This document shows positions 6,372-14,800 of a stretch of 22,120 bases of DNA, piece after piece. Made by a program: the position numbers and the translations under genes. This DNA is from a virus, in IMG/VR virus record IMGVR_UViG_3300017763_000230, positions 1 to 22,120 of that record; one strand, written 5' to 3'. Below the pieces are notes generated by a model that worked only from the letters and a program-made list of their open reading frames with translations, was not told where the DNA came from and ran no database searches. Numbering within the stretch: position 1 is the first letter of the stretch; each line of letters opens with the position of its first letter.

Positions 6372-6725
6372 ATGAAGTTAACAGAATTAAAAAAAGTACT
6401 TAAAGAAACTGTTAGAGAAGTAATACAAGAAGAATTAAAAGATATACTCTTAGAGGCAGTAAAATCCCCAAAGGTAGTATCACAGACTCCTATAGTAGAA
6501 TCTTTTACTCAATCATCACCAAAAACTCCTCCAACTACTCCAGTAATGTCAGCTCAAGATAAAAGAGATGCTTATAAAAATATTTTAGGAGAAACTGCAA
6601 ATTCTTTTACAAGTAATGATGCACAAACTTTTAGACCAAATCCAGGAATGGATATGGCTAATGGTTCTCTTCCTGCAGGTAATGTGGGTATGGACCAAAT
6701 AATGAATTTAATGAATAGTAAATAA
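6372..6725 (+). CDS. Small virion/assembly protein with amphipathic N-terminal helix (117 aa)
   Basis: Residues 1-30 (M-K-L-T-E-L-K-K-V-L-K-E-T-V-R-E-V-I-Q-E-E-L) form a charged amphipathic helix suited to coiled-coil or docking contacts. Residues ~35-65 are Pro/Ser/Thr-rich and probably disordered, and the C-terminal part is Asn/Met/Gly-rich (N-G-S-L-P-A-G-N-V-G-M-D-Q-I-M-N-L-M-N). I do not recognise a named family. It heads the baseplate wedge block directly behind a late-type box and overlaps the gp25-like gene by one base (TAATG). A scaffold, chaperone or adaptor for wedge assembly fits the context but is a guess. Confidence 0.72.
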   Translation: MKLTELKKVLKETVREVIQEELKDILLEAVKSPKVVSQTPIVESFTQSSPKTPPTTPVMSAQDKRDAYKNILGETANSFTSNDAQTFRPNPGMDMANGSLPAGNVGMDQIMNLMNSK

Positions 6726-7132
6726 TGGCTCAAATTGTAAGTAATGTTTTTCCAACAGTTAGTAGTGGTAGTGCTGCCTTAGGCTTTAGTTTACCCCTAT
6801 CAGGAAGAGCTGTGTTTAATCCAACTTACACAACTAAAGAAGTAATAAGAACTAATTTAGTTAATTGGTTATTAACCAACAAAGGTGAAAGAGTTATGCA
6901 ACCTCTTTTTGGTGCAAATTTAAGGGATTTTATAGGGGAAGGAATTAATGATGGAACTAATAGTGCTATAACAACAAGAATTAAAGATAACGTAACATTA
7001 CAATTTCCAGAGATAACTATAAAAAATATAAATTTTGATAATCAACCAGATACAAATACAATAAATCTATTTATAAATTATATAATTAGTAATATAGGAG
7101 TAGAGGATGAAATAAATATAGCAATACAATAA
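6725..7132 (+). CDS. 25: Baseplate wedge protein gp25 (GPW/gp25 family)
   Basis: The gp25 protein joins baseplate wedges to the sheath and nucleates sheath assembly in contractile tails and related injection machines. The 135 aa length matches T4 gp25 (132 aa). The family hallmark is clear: N-W-L-L-T-N-K-G-E-R-V-M-Q-P-L-F-G (residues ~47-63), including the conserved Gly-Glu-Arg and Pro-x-Phe-Gly, followed by the helical and beta C-terminal part with F-P-E-I-T-I-K. The Thr-Lys-Glu-Val (~37-40) segment before it matches the usual alpha-helical lead. It overlaps both neighbours by one base (TAATG on each side), which couples it to gp6, its structural partner in the wedge core. Confidence 0.93.
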   Translation: MAQIVSNVFPTVSSGSAALGFSLPLSGRAVFNPTYTTKEVIRTNLVNWLLTNKGERVMQPLFGANLRDFIGEGINDGTNSAITTRIKDNVTLQFPEITIKNINFDNQPDTNTINLFINYIISNIGVEDEINIAIQ

Positions 7133-8994
7133 TGGCAAATTTAAATAGAAATATAGTATATACTGAAAGAAATTTTAATAGTTTTAGAAATTCTCTTATA
7201 AATTATTCGCAAACATATTTTCCTAACACTTATAATGATTTTTCTACAGATTCAACAGGAATGTTATTTATTGAAATGGCTGCTTATGTAGGAGATGTTT
7301 TATCCTTTTATTTAGATAATCAAATACAAGAAACTTTTATACAATATGCTAGACAAGAACAAAATTTATTTGATTTAGCTTATATGTTAGGTTCTAAACC
7401 TAAAGTTACAACTGCGGCAACTGTAGATGTTGCTATTTATCAATTATTACCTAATAAAATTGATGTTAATGGAGCATCTGTACCTGATTTTGATTATGCT
7501 TTAAAAATCCCAAGTGGTTTTCAATTAACTTCTAATGAAAATGCTAGTATTAATTTTATAACAGAAGATGTTTGTGATTTTTCTGTTTCTTCCTCTCAAG
7601 ATCCAACGGATATTTCTATTTACTCTTTATCAGCTAATACACCCCAAAGATTTTTACTAAAGAAAACGAGAAAAGCAATATCGGGGACTATTAATTCAAT
7701 ACAAAGTGTATTTAACGCTCCTTCTAAATACCCAACAGTAAATATAAATGCTTCTAGTATTATCAATGTCTTAGATTGTTTTGATAGTGATGGAAACCAA
7801 TGGCATGAAGTATTAAATTTAGCACAGGATACTGTATTTACTACAAAAATAAATGCTTCATATACAGATCCAAATGCAATTCAAGATGATGCTCCTAATT
7901 TATTAAATTTAAAACAAGTTCAAAGAAGATTTACAACAAGATTTTTAAATTCTACTACCCTTCAATTAGGCTTTGGAGCAGGAACTGTAACTGACAATGA
8001 TGAAGATTTAGTTCCAAACCCTGATAATGTGGGTACAGGATTAGCTTTTTCAAAAGACAAATTAACAGCAGCTTATTCTCCTTTAAATTTTATGTTTACT
8101 GATACTTATGGTATTGCACCTGCTAATACAACTTTAACTATAAGATATTTAACAGGGGGCGGATTATCTGCCAATGTTGAATCTGGCACATTAACTAATT
8201 TTAATAATGAAGGAGTAGTATTTAAAAACCCAGATCTTACAAACACTCCATTAGCTAATATTATATTTAATTCTTTAGCAACAAATAATATATTAGCAGC
8301 AGATGGGGGACAAGGTGCAGATACAGTTGAAGAAATTAGACAAAATGCTTTAGGTAATTTTCAAAATCAACTAAGAACTGTTACACAACAAGATTATTTA
8401 ATTAGAGCATTAAGTATGCCCGCTAATATAGGTACTATAGCAAAAGCTTTTATTCAACCTACTAAAGTAGCAGAATATGGAATAGGTGAATTACCTACAA
8501 TTTTAGATATGTATGTTTTATCTTATAATTCAAATAAAACATTAAGAACAGCTTCTTCAACTTTAAAACAAAATTTAAAAACTTATTTATCTGAATATAG
8601 AATGATAAATGATTCTATAAAAATTAAAGATGCTTATATTATTAATATAACTTGTGAATTTGATATAATAGTATTACCTAATTTTAATAATAATGAAGTA
8701 ATTTTAAACTGTATAAATTCTTTAACAGAGTATTTTAGTATAGATAATTGGAATATAAATCAACCTATTTTATTAAAAAGTTTAAGCATATTAATCGATA
8801 AAGTAGAAGGGGTACAAACTGTAACTAATGTATTTATTAAAAATATAGCAGGAGCAAGTAAAGGATATAGTGATTATTCATATGATATATCAGCAGCAAC
8901 TAATAATGGTATTATATATCCTTCAGTAGATCCTATGATTTTTGAATTAAAATATCCTACATCTGATATTGTAGGAAGAGTAGTACCATTATAA
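7132..8994 (+). CDS. 6: Baseplate wedge protein gp6 (baseplate J-like)
   Basis: gp6 forms the inner ring of the baseplate, dimerising around the hub and binding gp25 and gp7. The 620 aa length is close to T4 gp6 (660 aa). The N-terminus carries the family signature: F-N-S-F-R-N-S-L (~15-22), T-D-S-T-G-M-L-F-I-E-M-A-A-Y-V-G-D-V-L-S-F-Y (~39-60) and then L-D-N-Q-I-Q-E-T-F (~61-69), the helical segment that recognises gp25. Further on, E-E-I-R-Q-N-A and R-T-V-T-Q-Q-D-Y (~400-423) match the baseplate J-type core, and the C-terminal part has V-E-G-V-Q-T-V-T-N-V-F. It is complete, starts in a TAATG overlap with gp25, and ends ten bases before the next gene. Confidence 0.93.
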   Translation: MANLNRNIVYTERNFNSFRNSLINYSQTYFPNTYNDFSTDSTGMLFIEMAAYVGDVLSFYLDNQIQETFIQYARQEQNLFDLAYMLGSKPKVTTAATVDVAIYQLLPNKIDVNGASVPDFDYALKIPSGFQLTSNENASINFITEDVCDFSVSSSQDPTDISIYSLSANTPQRFLLKKTRKAISGTINSIQSVFNAPSKYPTVNINASSIINVLDCFDSDGNQWHEVLNLAQDTVFTTKINASYTDPNAIQDDAPNLLNLKQVQRRFTTRFLNSTTLQLGFGAGTVTDNDEDLVPNPDNVGTGLAFSKDKLTAAYSPLNFMFTDTYGIAPANTTLTIRYLTGGGLSANVESGTLTNFNNEGVVFKNPDLTNTPLANIIFNSLATNNILAADGGQGADTVEEIRQNALGNFQNQLRTVTQQDYLIRALSMPANIGTIAKAFIQPTKVAEYGIGELPTILDMYVLSYNSNKTLRTASSTLKQNLKTYLSEYRMINDSIKIKDAYIINITCEFDIIVLPNFNNNEVILNCINSLTEYFSIDNWNINQPILLKSLSILIDKVEGVQTVTNVFIKNIAGASKGYSDYSYDISAATNNGIIYPSVDPMIFELKYPTSDIVGRVVPL

Positions 8995-9004
8995 ATAAAA
9001 AAAT

Positions 9005-9916
9005 ATGAAAAGCTTATTAGAAAGATATAGAGATACACTTAAAGTAACAACTAGAGGAGATCAAGGTATTACAGGAGTAGCAGCACCAGGAACTTATTTA
9101 GGTAATAATCCAGGACCAATTCCCCCAAAACAATCCCCTTTAGAAGCAGAATATGAAAAAGGAAATAATAATCAACCCTTAGATGGAACACCAATTGATG
9201 GAGGTTCAACTAATGATCCTAATTCTGGTTTTGTTCAAAGATATACTTCAACTAATGCTTATTTTACTGATAATGAGGGTATAGTAAGATCTAATATTTC
9301 AACTAATGATTTAGTTCAGTCTACTAAAATATCAGGTTTAGATGTTGAAAGCACATCAGCTGGAGTAAAACAAGGAGGAAGTGGGGGTCCTATTAATGAT
9401 AATGGTCCTAATGGATCAGGTTTTATACAAACTTATACCCCTTCAAATCCATTTTATACTAATAAAGAAGGAATAGTAAGGGCTACAGACGGTGAATCTC
9501 CTTTAACAGATACATTAAAAGTAACAGCATTAGATGTTGAAAACCCAGAATCAGGAATAAAACAAGGAACAGGAGGTGGACCTAATAGAACTTCAAAGGC
9601 AAATGGAACAAAATCTTCATTTATAGATGGAGGAGATTATAAAGTTTTAAGATATCCTACAAGAGCAAAATTTATAGATACTACTATAAATTCTGAAGAT
9701 GGAGGAACATTGGAAACAATGACATTACAACAATATACACCTGATAGGACTTACTTAGAAATACTAGCAGATCCAAATTTAGATATTGAAAAAGTTGTTG
9801 GCACACCTATAGATCAACTCCCAGCAGAAGGAGGCATACCCGATAGTATAGATGAAAGTATTGTTCCTGAAAATGTAAAACCTAAACTTAATGATTTGAA
9901 AAACTTTAATATATAA
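9005..9916 (+). CDS. Virion-associated protein with internal duplication (303 aa)
   Basis: I do not recognise a named family. The protein is Gly/Pro/Asn/Thr-rich and largely extended or disordered. It contains two copies of a ~56-residue unit, about 74-129 and 138-193, each reading S-G-F-[VI]-Q-x-Y-T-x-[ST]-N, then E-G-I-V-R, then L-D-V-E and G-[VI]-K-Q-G, ending G-G-P. The N-terminus starts with a short basic helix (S-L-L-E-R-Y-R-D). The C-terminal ~100 residues are unrelated to the repeats. There is no signal peptide. It follows gp6 by ten bases behind an A-rich leader and precedes the 482 aa protein by four bases, so it is probably a baseplate component or linker wrapping wedge proteins (inference). 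Confidence 0.78.
   Translation: MKSLLERYRDTLKVTTRGDQGITGVAAPGTYLGNNPGPIPPKQSPLEAEYEKGNNNQPLDGTPIDGGSTNDPNSGFVQRYTSTNAYFTDNEGIVRSNISTNDLVQSTKISGLDVESTSAGVKQGGSGGPINDNGPNGSGFIQTYTPSNPFYTNKEGIVRATDGESPLTDTLKVTALDVENPESGIKQGTGGGPNRTSKANGTKSSFIDGGDYKVLRYPTRAKFIDTTINSEDGGTLETMTLQQYTPDRTYLEILADPNLDIEKVVGTPIDQLPAEGGIPDSIDESIVPENVKPKLNDLKNFNI
9224..9583 (+). repeat. Diverged in-frame tandem duplication within the 303 aa gene
   Basis: Copy 1 spans about 9224-9391 and copy 2 about 9416-9583, both in frame and about 168 bases long, separated by 24 bases. The match is clearer in protein than in DNA, so the duplication is old or under protein-level selection. Shared landmarks are S-G-F, E-G-I-V-R, L-D-V-E, K-Q-G and G-G-P in the same order and spacing. 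Confidence 0.75.
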
Positions 9917-9920
9917 TTAA

Positions 9921-11369
9921 ATGGCAATTTATAAATTATTTCCTGAAAAAGACGCTACCTTATATACCCAAAATACTAATATGAATACAGGGTTAGATGA
10001 GATATTAGAAGCATCAACTTATTTATTAGATGATTCAGCACAAACTAGTAGATATTTAATAAAATTTTCACAAGACGAAATAAACAGTGCATTTACTAGT
10101 TATATATCAGGATCACGTATAAGTTATTTAATAGTAGGCAATGCATTAGCATCTCCTATTACTATAAACCCTACAGATTTAGTTGATAGAACTTATTTAA
10201 ATGTACCCTTTACTAGTTCTACAGGAACAGGAGTTGGGGCATTTGGAGATATAACAATATCTGGAAATACTATATCAAGTATTATACTTACTAATAGAGG
10301 TAAAAATTATAAAGCAGGTGATATATTATTAACAACAAATTTATCCCAATCTTTTTCCACTAATGGTAGAGTTTCCCAAACTACAGGTTCAATAACTTTA
10401 AGTAGTGTTGATTTTAAAAAAAGAAAATGGGGAGCTGATTTAAAAAACTATGCTGCTGTAGTCACAAACTTAAATTCAACATCATACTTAAAGGTTTATC
10501 CCGTTTCTCAAAGTTGGGATATGGGAGCAGGAAAATTTGGAGATTCACCTGTTACACAAGATGGATGTAATTGGGGGGAAAGAAAAACAGGTATTAATTG
10601 GAATGATGGAACATTTAATACAATTAGAACTACAGGATCTTATTCTCAAAATCAAGGTACAACTACTGGAGGAGGAACATGGTATACTGGATCTTCTACT
10701 GCTAAAGCGATAACCTCTTCTCAAACTTTTACGTATGCTGATTCTATAGATTTAGATGTAGATGTAACCTTTGCTGTAGATGTTTGGTTTAGTCAATCTG
10801 AGGGATTAGGTGGAGATATACCTAATGAGGGGTTTATAATAAAACAAACCTCATCAGTTGAATTAATTCCTTCACAATCAGAAGCCTCAACTTTTAAATT
10901 TTATTCTGTAGATACTAATACAATTTATCCACCTACATTAGAAATAAAATTTGATGACTTTTTCTATGGTACATCATCCCAAATGCAAACATTATACCAA
11001 CCAGAAGCATTTATATCTTCATATAATAATGATGGAGTTTATTATCCACAAAGTGTACAAAGGTTTAGAATAGCAGCAGTACCTCAATACCCTAAAAAAA
11101 TATTTCAAACAGCTTCTGGTTATTTAACTAATTATTATTTACCAAAACAAGCTCAATATGCTATAAAAGATTCAGAAACTAATGAATATGTAATAAATTT
11201 TGATAGTGAATACACTAAAGTAAGTGCAGATACAACTTCAAGTTATTTTGACATCTATATGGGAGGGTTAGAACCAGAAAGATATTATACTGTTTTATTA
11301 AAAACTAAAATTAATGGTACTACTAAGGTATTTGATGAAGATATAATGTTTAAAGTAATAAATGGATAA
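9921..11369 (+). CDS. Virion structural protein with DNRLRE-like beta domain (482 aa)
   Basis: The opening D-A-T-L-Y-T-Q-N-T-N-M-N-T-G-L-D-E-I-L-E (residues 11-30) followed by R-Y-L-I-K-F (~44-49) matches the start of DNRLRE-type beta-sandwich domains, found in secreted carbohydrate-related proteins and filament components. Later W-D-M-G-A-G-K-F-G-D (~200-209), N-W-G-E-R-K and G-G-T-W-Y-T-G (~250) fit the Trp-Gly-rich second half of that fold. The last ~110 residues form another beta region ending in F-K-V-I-N-G, Ig-like in flavour. No signal peptide, so it reaches the exterior as part of the virion. Similar proteins occur in baseplate clusters of marine phages. It overlaps the next gene by one base (TAATG). 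Likely a surface-exposed baseplate or fibre-attachment component; receptor binding is inference. Confidence 0.72.
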   Translation: MAIYKLFPEKDATLYTQNTNMNTGLDEILEASTYLLDDSAQTSRYLIKFSQDEINSAFTSYISGSRISYLIVGNALASPITINPTDLVDRTYLNVPFTSSTGTGVGAFGDITISGNTISSIILTNRGKNYKAGDILLTTNLSQSFSTNGRVSQTTGSITLSSVDFKKRKWGADLKNYAAVVTNLNSTSYLKVYPVSQSWDMGAGKFGDSPVTQDGCNWGERKTGINWNDGTFNTIRTTGSYSQNQGTTTGGGTWYTGSSTAKAITSSQTFTYADSIDLDVDVTFAVDVWFSQSEGLGGDIPNEGFIIKQTSSVELIPSQSEASTFKFYSVDTNTIYPPTLEIKFDDFFYGTSSQMQTLYQPEAFISSYNNDGVYYPQSVQRFRIAAVPQYPKKIFQTASGYLTNYYLPKQAQYAIKDSETNEYVINFDSEYTKVSADTTSSYFDIYMGGLEPERYYTVLLKTKINGTTKVFDEDIMFKVING

Positions 11370-11797
11370 TGAAAAAAATAACATTAAAGGCCCAAAGATT
11401 TGATAGAGATAAATTTAATGAAACTATAGATACTAGTTTTTCTCAGTTAATAGATACTCCAAATCCTTCTTTTTTTGATAGAGATCTAGCTAATTTAGAT
11501 GACTTTTGGTATCTTTATGAAAAATTCTTTTACATTATACCTAAGCTTGGAGAAATAGAATCTCATCAGTATCTTGCAAAAACTAGTGCTGAATATGCTG
11601 ATTTTGCAACCATTAGTGATGAAATACAAGCTTTATTAGATGAAATTGCTGAATTAAGAGCTGAAAATTTACAATTAATTAAAGATGCAACTAATCTAGA
11701 TAATGCTATTAATCCTGATGACCAAACATTTTCAGGGACAGGTAGAGATAATTTAAATAATACACCAGAAGTATCTAATGATTCAAGAATAAGATAA
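11369..11797 (+). CDS. Coiled-coil protein coupled to the gp7-like gene (142 aa)
   Basis: The N-terminal half is globular, with a conserved-looking aromatic and acidic core (N-L-D-D-F-W-Y-L-Y-E-K-F-F-Y-I-I-P, residues ~42-58, then G-E-I-E-S-H-Q-Y-L). Residues ~82-112 (S-D-E-I-Q-A-L-L-D-E-I-A-E-L-R-A-E-N) form a short heptad coiled coil, and the last 25 residues are Asn/Asp-rich and flexible. I do not recognise a named T4 counterpart. It overlaps the 482 aa gene by one base (TAATG) and precedes the giant gene by 11 bases. A trimeric or dimeric adaptor between baseplate wedge and fibre-like proteins is plausible but unproven. Confidence 0.75.
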   Translation: MKKITLKAQRFDRDKFNETIDTSFSQLIDTPNPSFFDRDLANLDDFWYLYEKFFYIIPKLGEIESHQYLAKTSAEYADFATISDEIQALLDEIAELRAENLQLIKDATNLDNAINPDDQTFSGTGRDNLNNTPEVSNDSRIR

Positions 11798-11808
11798 AAT
11801 AAATATAA

Positions 11809-14800
11809 ATGGCAATACCAATCTCTTCATCTTTAACACAGCTAAATGCCGAAACCTTTTTTCAAGAAGGATTTGAATTAAGTTTAGATGCTATTGTTCC
11901 ATCAATAGAATTAACAGGATCTTTTACTGAGTTTGAGAGTAAAACTCAATTTTATATATATGATTATACTAAAACTATATTATATACAGATTTAGACTAT
12001 AAAGGTAATGGATCATTTTTACTGCCTGAATTAGGTACTTCTACATCAACATCTTCTACTTCAATTTATAATCAATTTGAATTACACCCAAATGAAGACA
12101 TTTATAATCAAGGGTATTCAAATGGTAAGTTTTATGCTGTTTATAATTTTATAGATTATGAATTAGGATCTGAAGCTTTAGATATAGAAGAAGATGGAAG
12201 TTATGAACAGCATCCCTATTTTATAAAAGATATTTCTGGAGATAGAACAGAATTAAGAATCCAAAATAATTTTTTAACATCTCAACAAATAGAAACTTAT
12301 TATAATAATTTTCAAAATAAATTAAGTGCTAGACAAAATGTTGATGAATTTTATATATCATTTATAGGGAACAGAAATTTTATAGGAATAAATAGTCAAT
12401 TAGAAAAACCTTCAACTGAGGGCTCTTCAGACCCAACTTCTATTTTAATTAAATTATACCAACCCCTCCCTGCAGAATATCAGTTAGAAGAAGAACTTCA
12501 AATAATTACAAAAGTAGGAGAAACTCAGGTTTTTGAAGTAGAATTTAATCCTAATTTAGAATTTATAGATAATTTACTTTCATTAAAGGGTCCTAATTAT
12601 AATATAGATATTAAAGATAAAGTTAATAATTCTACTAATTTTAAATCACTAACAGATTTAGTTAACACAAATAGTTCTCAATCTTATTATCAATTTAATT
12701 CTTTACAAGACCAAAAGGGTGTATTTTTAACTAAAAATTGGGGAGATTGGAGTGAATTTGTAAAATTTTCTTCTGCCGAACAAAGATTAAATAATTTTTA
12801 TGATAAAATGGTTTCAATTGAAGCTTATGAAGCAGAATTATCAAATCTTGAAACCATAACGGGAGCATCAAATACTACTCCAAACTATTCTTCTAGTTAT
12901 AATTCTGTTAGTAATAATATTAATAAAATTATTAGTAAATTTGATAGTTATGAATATTTTTTATATTATGTAACAGGATCTGAATCATGGCCTAAATACT
13001 CATCAACATACCCTTATAAAAACTACTCAGTAACAAGTTCAGCTGTATCAAATTGGTTTGGGAGTACAGATGAAAATAATTTATATTATAATACAGGAAA
13101 AAACCAAATATACTCAGCTTCTAGATATGATGAAAACAATCAAGATTATTTATATTATTTAATTCCTCCATATATTACTGATAATAATAGTAATGATCAA
13201 TATGTTAAGTTTGTAAACATGACAGGTCAAACTTTTGATGAAATGTATCTTTATACTGAAGCTGTCGAACAAGTTAGAAATACAAATTCAGGCTTAACAG
13301 GATCAGTTTTACCTTTAGGTATGGCTGATGATGTAATAGAATCTTTAGGATTTGAAACATATGGTAATGACTTTAATTCTATAGGATTTAATGTTAATGG
13401 GGTAGGAGTATTTCCTGCAACAGGATCAGGTTTAGAATATATTGATCGTTACATAGATATAGCTTCTGGTTCAGTTATAAATTATTATGATCAAGAACAA
13501 TCTACTTTAGGGTATGTTATAGCATTAGCAGATCCTTCTTTTCCTTATCCTTTAGATAATACGGCTCAAGAAATTTATAAAAGAATTTTTCATAATATGG
13601 TTTCTTTAGTAAAAAGAAAAGGAACTGTTACTGGATTAAGACAATTAATTAATATATGGGGAGTTCCTAATACAATGCTTCGTATAAGTGAATTTGGGGG
13701 TAAAAATAAGGATGATAAAAATGATTATGATTTATGGATGAATCGTTATAGTAATGCTTTAACTACTTATGACTATAAAAAAGGAGCATTATCACCTAGT
13801 GGATCAATAAGAATCCCATGGGCACCTTTAACAGGTAATTATTATGAAACAGCAGCTGTTCCTGATATAGCTGTTCCTGATTGCATTCAGTTTAGATTTA
13901 AAGCAGCAGAACCTATAACAGCAACATCAAATTTTTCTCAATCTTTATTAGTAAAAAATTCTACAACTAGTGGAACATATAGCGATTTTGGTATTACATT
14001 ACATTACTCAGGATCACAATCAGGATCATATTCAGGATCTGTTTTACCAACAACTAGCCAATATGGAAGTTTATCTTTTAGAATATCTTCATCATTAGCT
14101 GGTGGGTATAGAGAATCAACTCCTATATCATTACCATTTTTTAATGATGGTTGGTGGTCTGTACAACTACAAAGAAAAACTCACATATCAGCATCAAATC
14201 AAAATGCTACAAATAATCAGTTTGAATTAAAAGTAGCAAATAATATATATGATGGTTATGATGGTAATCAAATAGGATTTCAAGGAGTATCAACACTTAC
14301 AACTATTGGAAATGATGGGGTTAATGAAGCTTGGAATAGATTTGCTAATGATGGAGCTCTTCCTTCAGCAAGAGGTGTTATGTTAGGAGGATATATGTCT
14401 GCAACTGCTGACTATAATAAATTAATAGGACCAACATCAATTGTAGTTGGTAGTACAGCTGGTATAGGTTTAGGTGATTCATTTTCAGGATCATTTCAAG
14501 AATTTAGATATTATAGAAGAGCATTATCATCATCTCAATTTAATGATTATGTAATGAATCCTGAATCCATTCAGGGTCATGAAGATTCAAATACTGGAGA
14601 AGGTAGTTCTTATGATTTATTATCTTTTAGACTACCATTAGGAAATGAATTAGAATATACTGATGTTACGGGTTCTGCAGGGGTTTCTTTAGCTGCAGTT
14701 GAGGATGGAGGTGCTGTAGCTATTTTTAAATTTGGAGGAACACCTGATATAATTAACTTTCCATCATTTGGGGGAAGTGCTTTAGGATCATTACATCCTT

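Noticed and set aside
11804-11810. Forward T4 late box (TATAAAT) at the start of the giant gene
   Set aside because: It overlaps the ATG itself, too close to act as a promoter for this gene, and is likely just an AT-rich leader.
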